Shown here piece by piece: positions 17,946 through 27,549 of a DNA stretch of 32,673 nt; position 1 is the first letter of the stretch; each line of letters opens with the position of its first letter. The DNA comes from Anaerolineae bacterium (GTDB taxonomy: Bacteria; Chloroflexota; Anaerolineae; J102), in NCBI GenBank assembly GCA_026991225.1, contig JALXCB010000194.1:1-32673 (forward strand), read 5' to 3'. Under the pieces are notes generated by a model. That model did not search any database, had not been told where the DNA came from, and saw nothing but the letters and a program-made list of their open reading frames with translations. A program made the position numbers and the translations under genes.

Positions 17946-18731
17946 ATGACCATGAATAACGCCCCCACTCTTTCTCTACTGCGCGAGCTCAGCGCCGAAC
18001 TGGGCCGTCAGCTGGACGCCCACCATCTCACCATCGCCCTGGCGGAAAGCTGCACCGGCGGCCTGCTGGCCAGCATCCTCACCGATATCCCCGGCAGCTC
18101 CCATTACGTCATGGGCGGGGTGGTCTCGTACAGCAATTTCGCCAAGATGAAGGTGCTGGGCGTGCGGCCCGAGACCCTGGAAGCCCACGGCGCGGTGAGT
18201 CCGGAGACCGCGCAGGAGATGGCGCAGGGCTCGCGGGCGTTGTTGCAGACGGATATCGCCATCGCTATTACGGGCATCGCCGGGCCGGGCGGGGGCTCGC
18301 CCGAGAAGCCGGTGGGGCTGGTGTATCTGCATCTGGCCGCGGAGGACGCGGATTGGGGCGAGATGCATGTGTGGCCTCATGATCGCATCGGGAACAAGCA
18401 GGCGACCGTGGCCGCGGCCCTGCGTCTGGCCCTGCGCTATGTGAAGGATCGCACCGCGCGGGTGGACCCCAAGCCTGCGCAGCCGGAGGCGTCCTCGTCC
18501 ACGGTGCTGGTGGAGGCGTCATGGCGCAATGGCGCCTGGCGGCCCGAGGCGGTGTGGCTGGGCGGCCAGCGCAAGCAGGTGGTGGGCGTGGGGCGGCAGG
18601 AGCGAACGCCGGAGGGCGTGTGGATCATGACAGTGGAGTTCGGGGATGGCGGTCGGGCGGAGCTGGAAGCCGACGCCGAGGCGGGCGTGTGGCGTTTGCG
18701 GCGGCACTGGCCCCCGCGACGATACGCCTGA
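17946..18731 (+). CDS. pncC: CinA C-terminal domain / nicotinamide-nucleotide amidohydrolase with extra C-terminal region
   Basis: 261 aa; LTIALAESCTGGLLASILTDIPGSSHYVMGGVVSYSNFAKMKVLGV, AIAITGIAGPGGGSPEKPVGLVYLHL; residues after ~165 are an extension. Confidence 0.9.
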   Translation: MTMNNAPTLSLLRELSAELGRQLDAHHLTIALAESCTGGLLASILTDIPGSSHYVMGGVVSYSNFAKMKVLGVRPETLEAHGAVSPETAQEMAQGSRALLQTDIAIAITGIAGPGGGSPEKPVGLVYLHLAAEDADWGEMHVWPHDRIGNKQATVAAALRLALRYVKDRTARVDPKPAQPEASSSTVLVEASWRNGAWRPEAVWLGGQRKQVVGVGRQERTPEGVWIMTVEFGDGGRAELEADAEAGVWRLRRHWPPRRYA

Positions 18732-18732
18732 T

Positions 18733-18762
18733 TTGGGATGGGTTTTCCCTTTCACCTATAAT
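18733..18762 (+). promoter_or_regulatory. Candidate sigma70-type promoter upstream of sucCD
   Basis: TTGGGA - 18 nt - TATAAT; implies a ~210-nt leader that would include the repeat at 18816-18916. Confidence 0.35.
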
Positions 18763-18815
18763 TGAAACGACCATGAAGTCGGCGTCGATGACGGCGCAAT
18801 GGTCGAAGCCAGATT

Positions 18816-18916
18816 GGCGCGGGAAGCCGATGCCGTAATGCGTAATGCGTGATGCGTAATGACCTCACGGATTACGCATGACGTTTCACGTCCGTCGTCC
18901 GCCCGCCCAATGCTGG
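18816..18916. repeat. Intergenic repeat, ATGCGTAATGCGTGATGCGTAA family
   Basis: ggcgcgggaagccgatgccgtaatgcgtaatgcgtgatgcgtaatgacctcacggattacgcatgacg; near-identical core at 21051-21140. Confidence 0.7.
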
Positions 18917-18980
18917 ATCGGAAACGATTTTCGCAACACATTTCAAATCTATATCCTTTCGATTCCCAAAGGAGGGAACA

Positions 18981-20123
18981 TTGAAACTCCACGAATATCA
19001 GGCAAAACGGATTTTCGCCAAGTATGGCGTGCCCATTCCTGAAGGGGATGTGGCGACGACCCCGGAGGAAGCCCGAGCCATTGCGGAACGCATCGGCGGG
19101 CCCGTGGTCGTCAAAGCGCAGGTTTTGGTAGGCGGTCGTGGCAAGGCGGGCGGCGTGAAGCTGGCCAAAACGCCGGAAGAGGCCGAGGAGAAGGCCCGGG
19201 AGATCCTGGGGATGGACATCAAGGGGCTGACGGTCAAGAAGGTGTTGATCGATCCGGCCGCGGACATCCAGGATGAGATCTATCTGGGCATGATCATCGA
19301 CCGGGCCCGCCAGCGCGTGGTCATGATGGCGTCCAGCGAGGGGGGCGTGGACATCGAAGAGGTGGCCGCGACCAAGCCCGAGGCCATCAAGAAGGTGTTC
19401 ATCGACCCGTTCCTGGGGATGCGCGGCTATCAGGCGGTGGAGATCGCGTCGGGCATCGGGCTGGATGCAAGTCAGTTTCGGCAGTTCGGCAAGATCGCCA
19501 CGGGGCTGTACAACGCGTTCGTCGCCTCGGACGCGGAGCTGGCTGAGATCAACCCCCTGGTGGTGCAAGGGGATGGCAGCCTGCTGGCCGTGGATGGCAA
19601 GATGGTGCTGGATGACAATGGTCTGATCCGGCATCCCGATCTGGCCGCCATGCGCGACCTGGATGAGGAGAATCCGGCCGAGACCGCGGCGCGGGAAGCG
19701 GGCCTCAGCTACATCAAGCTGGATGGCGAGATCGGCTGCATGGTGAATGGCGCAGGTCTGGCCATGGCCACGATGGATATCGTCAAGCATTACGGCGGGG
19801 AGCCCGCCAACTTCCTGGATATCGGCGGGGGCGCCAATGCGACCAAGGTGGCTGCGGCCCTGCGCATCATTCTGGGCGACCCCAATGTGAAGGCGGTGCT
19901 GGTCAATATCTTTGGCGGCATCACCCGCTGCGACGAGGTGGCCAAGGGCTTGCTTCAGGCCATCGAGGAAGTGCAGCCGGATGTTCCCTTTGTGATCCGG
20001 CTGGTTGGCACGAATGAAGAGGAAGGTCGGGCGCTGCTGGCGGAAGCCAACTTCCCGACCGCGCGAACCCTGGCGGAAGCCGCTCAAATGGCCGTGGCTG
20101 CCGCCCGCGGCGAGCTCAAGTGA
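18981..20123 (+). CDS. sucC: Succinate--CoA ligase (ADP-forming) subunit beta
   Basis: 380 aa from TTG with [83 protein letters not shown]. Confidence 0.97.
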   Translation: MKLHEYQAKRIFAKYGVPIPEGDVATTPEEARAIAERIGGPVVVKAQVLVGGRGKAGGVKLAKTPEEAEEKAREILGMDIKGLTVKKVLIDPAADIQDEIYLGMIIDRARQRVVMMASSEGGVDIEEVAATKPEAIKKVFIDPFLGMRGYQAVEIASGIGLDASQFRQFGKIATGLYNAFVASDAELAEINPLVVQGDGSLLAVDGKMVLDDNGLIRHPDLAAMRDLDEENPAETAAREAGLSYIKLDGEIGCMVNGAGLAMATMDIVKHYGGEPANFLDIGGGANATKVAAALRIILGDPNVKAVLVNIFGGITRCDEVAKGLLQAIEEVQPDVPFVIRLVGTNEEEGRALLAEANFPTARTLAEAAQMAVAAARGELK

Positions 20124-20128
20124 GGTGA

Positions 20129-20998
20129 ATGATGAGCATTTTAGTGAACAATGACACGCGATTGATTGTTCAGGGTCTGACCGGCCGCGAGGGCAGCTTC
20201 CACGCGGCGCAGATGCTGGACTATGGCACGAATATCGTGGCGGGCGTCACGCCCGGCAAGGGCGGCCAGGAGCATCTGGGCGTGCCCATCTTCAACACGG
20301 TGAAGGAGGCCAAAGAGGCCACCGACGCCAACGCCTCCATCATCTACGTGCCCGCCCGTTTCGCTGGCGACGCCATTCTGGAAGCCACGGCCGCAGGCCT
20401 GGACCTGGTGGTTTGCATCACCGAGGGCATCCCTGTGCTGGACATGATCACGGTGAAAGCGTTCGTGGATCAGCATCCCACCCGGCTCATCGGCCCGAAC
20501 TGCCCGGGGCTGACCTCGCCCGGCCAGGCCAAGGTGGGCATCATCCCCGCCAATATCCACATTCCCGGCCCGGTGGGCGTGGTTTCTCGCTCGGGCACGC
20601 TGACCTATGAGGCGGTGTTCGCGCTCACGCAGCGGGGCATCGGCCAGAGCACGGTGGTGGGCATCGGCGGCGATCCCATCATCGGCACGAAATTCATCGA
20701 TGTCCTCGAACTGTTCGAGAAGGATCCCGACACCAAGGCGGTGGTCATGATCGGCGAGATCGGCGGCACGGATGAGGAGATCGCCGCGGAATACATCAAG
20801 AATCACATGACCAAGCCGGTGGTGGGCTTCATCGCCGGGCGCACCGCGCCTCCGGGCAAGCGCATGGGCCATGCCGGCGCCATCATCAGCGGCGGCAAGG
20901 GCACCGCAGCCGAGAAGATCAAGGCGCTGGAGGCCGCGGGCGTGCCGGTGGCCAACTTCCCCGAGGAGATCGCAGAGCTCATCGCCGAGCGGCTTTGA
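20129..20998 (+). CDS. sucD: Succinate--CoA ligase subunit alpha
   Basis: 289 aa; [81 protein letters not shown]. Confidence 0.97.
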   Translation: MMSILVNNDTRLIVQGLTGREGSFHAAQMLDYGTNIVAGVTPGKGGQEHLGVPIFNTVKEAKEATDANASIIYVPARFAGDAILEATAAGLDLVVCITEGIPVLDMITVKAFVDQHPTRLIGPNCPGLTSPGQAKVGIIPANIHIPGPVGVVSRSGTLTYEAVFALTQRGIGQSTVVGIGGDPIIGTKFIDVLELFEKDPDTKAVVMIGEIGGTDEEIAAEYIKNHMTKPVVGFIAGRTAPPGKRMGHAGAIISGGKGTAAEKIKALEAAGVPVANFPEEIAELIAERL

Positions 20999-21050
20999 TC
21001 CCGCGTTCCAGATGGCCGTCGCTGCGGCCGAAAATGTCTCGCGGCCACAT

Positions 21051-21140
21051 GGGCGCGGGAAGCCAATGCCGTAATGCGTAATGCGTAACGGCTTCACGGA
21101 TTACGCATCACGTCCGTGGCAGATTCGCCCATCGCTGGCC
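21051..21140. repeat. Intergenic repeat, ATGCGTAATGCGTAA family
   Basis: gggcgcgggaagccaatgccgtaatgcgtaatgcgtaacggcttcacggattacgcatcacgtccgtggcagattcgccc. Confidence 0.7.
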
Positions 21141-21225
21141 CGACAAGCCTTTCGCAATCTGCGCCAACACGCTATTTCCAAAACAAAGTACACGTCCAGA
21201 AATTAGTTCCCGTTTTTTGTGCTCA

Positions 21226-21423
21226 CCGACTCAAGTCGGGTGCTTCAGGCCTGCGGCCGGTGGACGGCCTTCGCCGTCCAAAACGACGACAAACAAAAGG
21301 GTCGCCGAAGGGCGACCACCGGCGCCATCGAATCCTCCTTCCTTATCTCCTCCCCCGCCCGTCTCGGAGTGGGGGAGGAAGCAAAGGAGGGGGCTTGCGC
21401 CTAAAGAGCCCGAGTTCACTCGG
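21226..21423. repeat. Large quasi-symmetric multi-hairpin element
   Basis: CCGACTCAAGTCGG 21226-21239; outer stem GCCGGTGG 21256-21263 / CCACCGGC 21316-21323 enclosing GGACGGCCTTCGCCGTCC and GGTCGCCGAAGGGCGACC; TCCTCCCCC/GGGGGAGGA 21348-21379; CCGAGTTCACTCGG 21410-21423. Confidence 0.75.
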
Positions 21424-21506
21424 CCAGTGTTGCGGCGAAAAAGGGAAGTTATTTTTAGACGCTCACAAAGGGGACGGTTTCCCATTTGGGGAGCCGTCCC
21501 TCGCGT

Positions 21507-22214
21507 TTACGGGGTTCGGCGGTCCTGGATGGGGCTGGAGAGGATGGCGGGGAGCAGGGTCATCATGCCGTAGGCGACCAGCAGGATGACGGTGAGGATC
21601 GCCACATGAGCCCAGATGGTTCTGTGGGTCAGGGGATTGTGCAGGATGTCGAGGAGTTGACGGAAGAGGGCGTTGGGCTGGATGAGGATGTCCCAACTGT
21701 TCCAGCGCAGGAAGCGCCCGAGATAGACGCCGAAACTGGCCAGCGCGATGACGCTCACGGCGAAGCCCCGCGCGGGCCAGCGTCCCCATCGCTCCCGCAC
21801 GACTTCCTGCATCCAGGCCAGGGATGCGAATCCCAGCATCAGTCCTGTCAGCGCCAGGCTGAAGAGCATGGTCACATCGTAGAAGTAGGGGATGTGGTCG
21901 AAGGGGCGGAGATGGGCGATGTCGGTGATGAGGTAGGGTGCGTTGGGCAGGAAGATGAGCCAGGCCAGGGCGCTGGCCAGCGCCAGCAGCCAATGCCCCC
22001 ACGCGCCGCGTTCACGCGCCCGGCCGCGGGCGTAGGCCAGCGTCGCCATCCAGGCGAAAAGCAGGGGCAGCCAGGCCAGGAGGAGATTCCACAGCAGGAA
22101 GCCGTAGAGGATGGTGTGGGTGTAGGCCATGCGGAAGAGGATCAGGCCCGCGGGCGCGCCCGCGGCCAGGGTCAGGGCCAGGAATTGTCGGGTGTGGGGA
22201 AGGAATCGGGACAT
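21507..22214 (-). CDS. DUF1361 family membrane protein
   Basis: 235 aa; WNLLLAWLPLLFAWMATL, FLPNAPYLITDIAHLRPFDHIPYFYDVTMLFSLALTGLMLGFASLAWMQ typical of DUF1361. Confidence 0.85.
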   Translation of the reverse strand: MSRFLPHTRQFLALTLAAGAPAGLILFRMAYTHTILYGFLLWNLLLAWLPLLFAWMATLAYARGRARERGAWGHWLLALASALAWLIFLPNAPYLITDIAHLRPFDHIPYFYDVTMLFSLALTGLMLGFASLAWMQEVVRERWGRWPARGFAVSVIALASFGVYLGRFLRWNSWDILIQPNALFRQLLDILHNPLTHRTIWAHVAILTVILLVAYGMMTLLPAILSSPIQDRRTP

Positions 22215-22286
22215 GATATAGAAACAGCGTGGGTGTCGTTTGCAAAGGAATCTCGAAGATCACGTCGGGCGAGCCTGCAACAATGT

Positions 22287-22342
22287 AAAACGTGATGCGT
22301 AAAACGTGATGAACCCACGCATCACGTTTCACTCATCACGCC
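22287..22342. repeat. Intergenic repeat, ACGTGATGCGTAA family
   Basis: aaaacgtgatgcgtaaaacgtgatgaacccacgcatcacgtttcactcatcacgcc. Confidence 0.6.
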
Positions 22343-22343
22343 A

Positions 22344-23927
22344 TCAGCTTCCCGCATCCGTCGGGCTGGCAAACGTTTTTATCGGGAGCGGTGCGAGCTC
22401 GCTCACAGTTGGGCTTTCTTCGAAATGTGTTTGTAACAGGTGATACGCCCGCCAACGGGAAAGGTTCCATGACTGCCACGCGCGCCAGGCGTCATCCTCC
22501 TGCATGCGCTGATAGCGACGACGCAGGTCTTCTTCCACCGCGGGCCTGGCCCCGCGCAGGTTGGGCAGTTCCTCCAGCAGGGCGGGCACGGCGTCTTCGG
22601 ACAGGGTCTGGAAGTAGTAAACGTCCACGGATCGGCTGTTCATGAAGTCGGCCAATTTCCCATGTGCTCGAAAGCGGGCGACGTTCTGGCGGACGATGAA
22701 GGCGTCGGGGTTGAGGAGGTTGAGGGTGAGGATGAAGCCGAAGGCCGCGGTCAGGATGCCAATGGCCAGCCGTCCGGGCGCGATCCACAGGGTGATGATG
22801 AACCAGAGCAGCAGCGCGCCCAGCCAGACCATGAACACATGGGGCAGGAGGCGCATGAGGGTGAATCCGTAAGCGGATTCGTACAGGGCCAGACGTTTGA
22901 ACGCGGAGAGGAGCAGGATGATGGTTAGCGTCAGGAGCAGGGTGGCGGCGAGATTGAAGGCGCGTCGCGCCCGCGGGCTTTCCAGACGGCCCAGGCTGCG
23001 CAAGACGAGGATGACGCCGAAGATAATCAGGGCCGCGATCACGAGCTCGGCGAAGCCGCGGCGGGCGTACTCGGCATAGGTGTAGCCATGCTCGGTGATG
23101 TTGGCGACGCCGCCAAAGAGATAGGCGATCTGAATGATGATGAAGATCAGGAAGAGCAGGTTGGTCAGGATGAGGGGGATGAGGACTTCGATGGGGCCCA
23201 ACCGGGGGGATTGGGACGTTTTCGTGGCTGAGGTGGATGGGGTTTCGGCGATTGCGGGTGCGGGCGTTCTGGTTTGGGCGGTGTAGACCCACGCGCCCCC
23301 CACCAACAGCCCCAGCAGCCCCATGAACAGGAGGCGGACGCTCCGTTCGATGATGGCGTCCAGGACGAAGATGCTTCGCATCATGTCCGCGAAGACCATG
23401 TCCGCCGACATGAGCAGGGGGATGAGGACCAGCAGCAGAGGCAGGGAGATGAGCAAGCCGATCATCACGGCGGGGAGATTGCGCGTGGGCTTTTCGCCGA
23501 GATCGCGTCTGATGGCCCGGCGGCTTTCGCCCAGGAGGAAGACGGCTCCCGACAGGGAGTAGACCATCGCTTCGAGGGGGGCCAAAAGCAGATCGCGCAC
23601 GCGCAGCCCCAGGGTGGCGTTTCGCACCAGGTTGGCGCTGATGAGAACCAGCAGGGCCAGGACGGCGGCGACGTTGAGGAAAATGAGAAAGGCGTTGGCG
23701 CGGATGAAAGCCCAGGCGGCGAACACGAGGACCAGAACGGGCATCCACAAATTGACGGGCATCGGCTGCACCCGTTGCCAACGGAGGGTCAGCGCCAGGC
23801 CCGCCAGCAGCAGGATTGCGTAGATGAGGATGGATATGCCGGGCGTCTTACCCCAAAAAAGCAGGTCGAAGGCCCAACCCAGGCCCAGACCCGCCAGCAG
23901 TAAGCGAACAGGATGGCGGATGGTCAT
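22344..23927 (-). CDS. DUF4173-like polytopic membrane protein
   Basis: 527 aa, many TM segments; HGYTYAEYARRGFAELVIAALIIFGVILVLRSLGR, NLLNPDAFIVRQNVAR. Confidence 0.75.
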   Translation of the reverse strand: MTIRHPVRLLLAGLGLGWAFDLLFWGKTPGISILIYAILLLAGLALTLRWQRVQPMPVNLWMPVLVLVFAAWAFIRANAFLIFLNVAAVLALLVLISANLVRNATLGLRVRDLLLAPLEAMVYSLSGAVFLLGESRRAIRRDLGEKPTRNLPAVMIGLLISLPLLLVLIPLLMSADMVFADMMRSIFVLDAIIERSVRLLFMGLLGLLVGGAWVYTAQTRTPAPAIAETPSTSATKTSQSPRLGPIEVLIPLILTNLLFLIFIIIQIAYLFGGVANITEHGYTYAEYARRGFAELVIAALIIFGVILVLRSLGRLESPRARRAFNLAATLLLTLTIILLLSAFKRLALYESAYGFTLMRLLPHVFMVWLGALLLWFIITLWIAPGRLAIGILTAAFGFILTLNLLNPDAFIVRQNVARFRAHGKLADFMNSRSVDVYYFQTLSEDAVPALLEELPNLRGARPAVEEDLRRRYQRMQEDDAWRAWQSWNLSRWRAYHLLQTHFEESPTVSELAPLPIKTFASPTDAGS

Positions 23928-24064
23928 GCGACGGCTCCTTGGGATGGTTGCTGATGGATATCCCCAGCTTACCCTGTCGCCAGCCCGCTTTCAAGGGCCT
24001 GAATGCCCGATGTCGCGCACTCAGGTGCTTGACGAAATGTTCGCCTTGGCGCACAATGATCTTT

Positions 24065-24814
24065 ATGGCAGCCCAATCTTTACGCATTCTCGTGGTCGAA
24101 GACAATCCCCGCCTGCGTCCGGCCCTGTGTCGCGGCCTGGACGCCACAGGCGCGGTGCAGGTCATCGCTTCCTGCGACAGCGGCGAAGACGCGCTGGACC
24201 TGTGCCTGCGCCAGCCGCCCGACGCCATCCTCATGGATGTGCAGCTCGCGGGCGTGATGAACGGCATCGAGGCGGCCGTGGCTATCCGTCGGGAATTCCC
24301 CCGCATGCCCATCGTCTTCTACTCCATCCAGGATGATGACGAGTACTATCGGCAGTTTCGCCGCGCGGGCGTGCTCACCCACTTCGCCTACGTGCGCAAG
24401 TCGAACTATCTCCTGCCCGAGATGCTCATTCCCCTGTTTCGGGATGCGGTGGATGGCCGGAGTTTCATCGATCCCGACATCGCCGACCGGGTGCAGGAGG
24501 TGCAGCGCAAAGACGCCAACGATCCCATGGCCTTGTTGGAGCCCAACGAACGGCAGGTGGCCCGCATGTTGGCCCAGGGGCTGACCAACGAGCAGATCGC
24601 GGCCCGGCTGGGGTTTCGGGACAAGCGCACCATTAGCCGGGTGAACGGGCAGATTTACGCGGCCTGGGACCTGAAGCATTCGGCCGCGGATGAGAAGGTG
24701 GCCCGCACCCGGGCCGCGCTCATCGCCCGTCTGGGCATCCTCATCCATTGGGATGATGAGGGCAACGCCTATGTGCTGAATCAGCAGGATGAGTGGGAGT
24801 TGTGGAGACCATGA
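24065..24814 (+). CDS. NarL/LuxR-type response regulator
   Basis: MAAQSLRILVVEDNPRLRPALCRGL ... DAILMDVQLAGVMNGIEAA receiver; C-terminal LEPNERQVARMLAQGLTNEQIAARLGFRDKRTISRVNGQIYAAW HTH. Track ORF begins 42 codons too early. Confidence 0.88.
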   Translation: MAAQSLRILVVEDNPRLRPALCRGLDATGAVQVIASCDSGEDALDLCLRQPPDAILMDVQLAGVMNGIEAAVAIRREFPRMPIVFYSIQDDDEYYRQFRRAGVLTHFAYVRKSNYLLPEMLIPLFRDAVDGRSFIDPDIADRVQEVQRKDANDPMALLEPNERQVARMLAQGLTNEQIAARLGFRDKRTISRVNGQIYAAWDLKHSAADEKVARTRAALIARLGILIHWDDEGNAYVLNQQDEWELWRP

Positions 24815-26913
24815 CCTCGAGTTTTTTCCTCAACTGGGTGCTCATCGCCATCTCCCTGTTCAACGCCATCCTGCTGCTGTGGCTGAGCCTGACCGTCTGG
24901 CTCAACGCGGATCGGCGGTCTCTGGGCGTGATTCTGGCCGCGGGCGGATTTCTCCTGGGATCGTTGTTCTTCGTCAGCCATTCCGCCCTGCTGATGAAGC
25001 GCGGCGCGCTTTATCTGACGCCCAGCACCATCCCCTGGTTCGTGCTGGGGATGGCGCCGGTGGTCATGCTGCCCGCGGCCTGGTATCTGGTCATCCTCTG
25101 GCATGCGGGCTATTGGGATGATCCCCAATCCCGGCTTCATCGCCGTCATCGTCCCTGGCTGTGGTTGATGATGGGGATTCTCCTCGCGGCGCTGGTCAGC
25201 CTGGCCCTCATGGGCATCCCCCATCTGCCCCTGCTGCATCGACTTACCCCCGTCATCTGGCCGGAGCGGGAGCTGCTGCGCTACCCCATCTTCGGCATCC
25301 CCATGACCACCGCGGCCTTCCCCGTCTACGTGCTGCTGGCCATGCTCCTTTCCCTGGACGCCATCCGGCATCCTGAGCCCAGCCGTCGTTTGATGGGGGA
25401 TGAGGCCCGGCGCCGGGCCCGGCCCTGGCTCATGGCCGCGTCTATTTTGTTGCTGCTGGTGGCCGTCGTCGTCGCTTTTGTGATTTTGTGGACGGTGCCT
25501 CGGACCCGCGCGCCCAACGGCCTCTACATCTTCACGCAGGAGACGCTGAACGCCATCGGCCTGCTCGACCTCACCGCAGAAGCGCTGATCGCCGGGGTTA
25601 TCCTCATGCTGGGGCAGGCCATGGCCGCGTACGAGTTGTTCACTGGCAAGGCTCTGCCCCGTCGCGGGCTGGCTAATCAGTGGCGGCGGGCGTTGCTGCT
25701 GGCGGGCGGATTCGGCGTCGTGGCGGGCGGGCTGCTGACTTTGGATCGACCGCCCATCTACATTGCCCTGTTTTCGGCTTTGCTTGTGGCCGCGTTCGCC
25801 GCCCTGTCGGGCTGGCGCATCTTTCACGAATGGGATCGCAGCATGCAGCAACTGCGCCCTTTCGTTTCCAGCCAGCGTTGGTACGATTCTCTCACCGCGA
25901 ATCGATCGGCCCGGTCCCCTGATCCCTTTCTGGCCCTGTGTCGCGACCTGCTGGATACTTCCATCGCCTACCTCATCCCCTCGGGGCCGCTGGCTCCTTT
26001 CGTGCCGCCGCGTAGCTACCCGCCCGACCGCCCCATTCCCGAAACAGGAGAGCTGCTCCAGCGGCTGCAGGAGGATGCGCTGGCCGTTCCCATCGATCCC
26101 GTCCGGTATGAGGGCTGCGCATGGGCCATTCCCCTGTGGAGCGAGCGGGGACGCATTGGCGTCATGTTGGTGGGCCCGCGGCGGGATGGCGGGCTGTACG
26201 CCCGGGAGGAGATGGAGATCGCCCGGGCCACGGGCGAGCGTCTCATCGACGCCGAGGCCAGCCTGGCGCTTTCACGACGCCTGATGGCGTTGCAGCGAGA
26301 GCACATGGCCGCGACGCAATTGCTGGACCAGCGCACCCGCCGCATCTTGCATGATGACGTGCTGCCCCTCATCCACACGACCATGCTCGCCCTATCGGCC
26401 AACGAGGATCCCGCGCGGGTCATGGAGAAGCTCTCCCGGGCGCATCAGAATATCGCAAACCTGTTGCGCGATCTGCCCGCCATCACCACGCCCGACATCG
26501 CCCGCCTGGGCTTCATCCCGGCGCTACGCCGCCTCATCGAGACCCAGTTTGGCCGCAGTTTCGACGCCATTCACTGGCAGGTGGATGAGGATGCGGCTCG
26601 GGCGCTGGATCAGCTCAATCCTCAGGCCCAGGAGGCCATGTTCTACGCGGCTCGGGAGCTGGCGCGCAATGCCGCCCGTCACGCTTTTCCCGAAGGGAAC
26701 GGCGCGTCGCGGGAGCTGCGCGTCCGGGCGTGGCTGGGCGAGGGCGTGGTGCAGCTGGTGGTGGAGGATAACGGCGTGGGCATGCAGGTTGGGGGCGAGC
26801 AGGGACGCGGCCTCAGCCTCCACGGCGCGCTCATGGCCATCGCGGGCGGGTCTCTGGCCCTGGAAAGCGCGCCAGGCCACTACACCCGCGGCATCCTGCA
26901 AATGCCGGTTTGA
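24811..26913 (+). CDS. Membrane sensor histidine kinase (HisKA_3/NarX type)
   Basis: ATGA overlap with response regulator; N-terminal multi-TM; GAF-like middle; LDQRTRRILHDDVLPLIHTTMLAL H-box; ARELARNAARHAFPEG ... VVEDNGVGM ... GRGLSLHGALMAIAGGSLALES ATPase. Confidence 0.88.
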   Translation: MTSSFFLNWVLIAISLFNAILLLWLSLTVWLNADRRSLGVILAAGGFLLGSLFFVSHSALLMKRGALYLTPSTIPWFVLGMAPVVMLPAAWYLVILWHAGYWDDPQSRLHRRHRPWLWLMMGILLAALVSLALMGIPHLPLLHRLTPVIWPERELLRYPIFGIPMTTAAFPVYVLLAMLLSLDAIRHPEPSRRLMGDEARRRARPWLMAASILLLLVAVVVAFVILWTVPRTRAPNGLYIFTQETLNAIGLLDLTAEALIAGVILMLGQAMAAYELFTGKALPRRGLANQWRRALLLAGGFGVVAGGLLTLDRPPIYIALFSALLVAAFAALSGWRIFHEWDRSMQQLRPFVSSQRWYDSLTANRSARSPDPFLALCRDLLDTSIAYLIPSGPLAPFVPPRSYPPDRPIPETGELLQRLQEDALAVPIDPVRYEGCAWAIPLWSERGRIGVMLVGPRRDGGLYAREEMEIARATGERLIDAEASLALSRRLMALQREHMAATQLLDQRTRRILHDDVLPLIHTTMLALSANEDPARVMEKLSRAHQNIANLLRDLPAITTPDIARLGFIPALRRLIETQFGRSFDAIHWQVDEDAARALDQLNPQAQEAMFYAARELARNAARHAFPEGNGASRELRVRAWLGEGVVQLVVEDNGVGMQVGGEQGRGLSLHGALMAIAGGSLALESAPGHYTRGILQMPV

Positions 26914-27088
26914 ATGCGTATACACGCTTCTCCTCATAGCGAGGCAAAAACCACGAAGACACGACGACACGAAGGGGTAAGTAGCAGGTGGGAGGTAGCA
27001 GGTAGCAGGTGAAAAGCCTCTTATTGAGCAGACTTGCCGCTTGCGACCTGCAAACTTGCAAACCTGCATTGGCTTCGTTCCTTCGAGC

Positions 27089-27540
27089 GGGTGCGTCCCA
27101 AATTATGGGCGGGTTGCGTCTGACGCCCCGGAGGTGAACTCCGGGCTAGAGGCTGTTATGCACTTTTCCGCCCTCAAAGGTCAGGATCGCCGCATCGGAG
27201 GTTGAAATTCGCCGCAGATAACGCGGATAAAGCAGATTTCCGCGGATTTTTTCAAAAGGATGCCATCTTTTTTCCGTAACAATCCGTGTTGATCCGTCGC
27301 ATCAGCCTCATCCGTGGCGAATTGAAACGCACGTCACCCACAAAATCACGCCAAATTGGCGATAAGTTCATAACAGGCTCTAGTAACGACGCCCCCTCAA
27401 GGGGGCTTTCCGAGCCAGCCCGCGCCCAAAGCCGGGTTCACCCGGCGTGGTTTTGTAGCCCGGCGCTTCAGCGCCGGGTGGAGCCCGCATGACCGAATTC
27501 CTGATGACAACGCGATTGGCCAAAATTTTAGGACGCACCC
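27089..27540. mobile_element. Non-autonomous element, copy 1 (interrupted), GGGTGCGTCC TIRs
   Basis: GGGTGCGTCC 27089-27098 and GGACGCACCC 27531-27540; carries the four-hairpin cargo; 218 bp after removal of the insertion and duplicated CTAG. Confidence 0.8.
27150..27379. mobile_element. 230-bp MITE inserted into copy 1, CTAG target duplication
   Basis: AGGCTGTTATGCACTTTTCCGCC at left; reverse complement of right end AGCCTGTTATGAACTTATCGCC; CTAG at 27146-27149 and 27380-27383. Confidence 0.8.
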
Positions 27541-27549
27541 CTTTCTCTC

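Noticed and set aside
18756-20087. 443-aa minus-strand ORF
   Set aside because: Antisense to sucC, no domain signature; mirror ORF.
20141-21097. 318-aa minus-strand ORF
   Set aside because: Antisense to sucD, no recognisable motif.
21472-21500. Hairpin GGGACGGTTTCCC..GGGGAGCCGTCCC as an intrinsic terminator of the DUF1361 gene
   Set aside because: Stem is convincing but no T-tract follows on the relevant strand; insufficient for a terminator call.
22492-23781. 429-aa minus-strand ORF
   Set aside because: Same strand but different frame from the DUF4173-like gene; Arg/Pro/His-rich out-of-frame translation.
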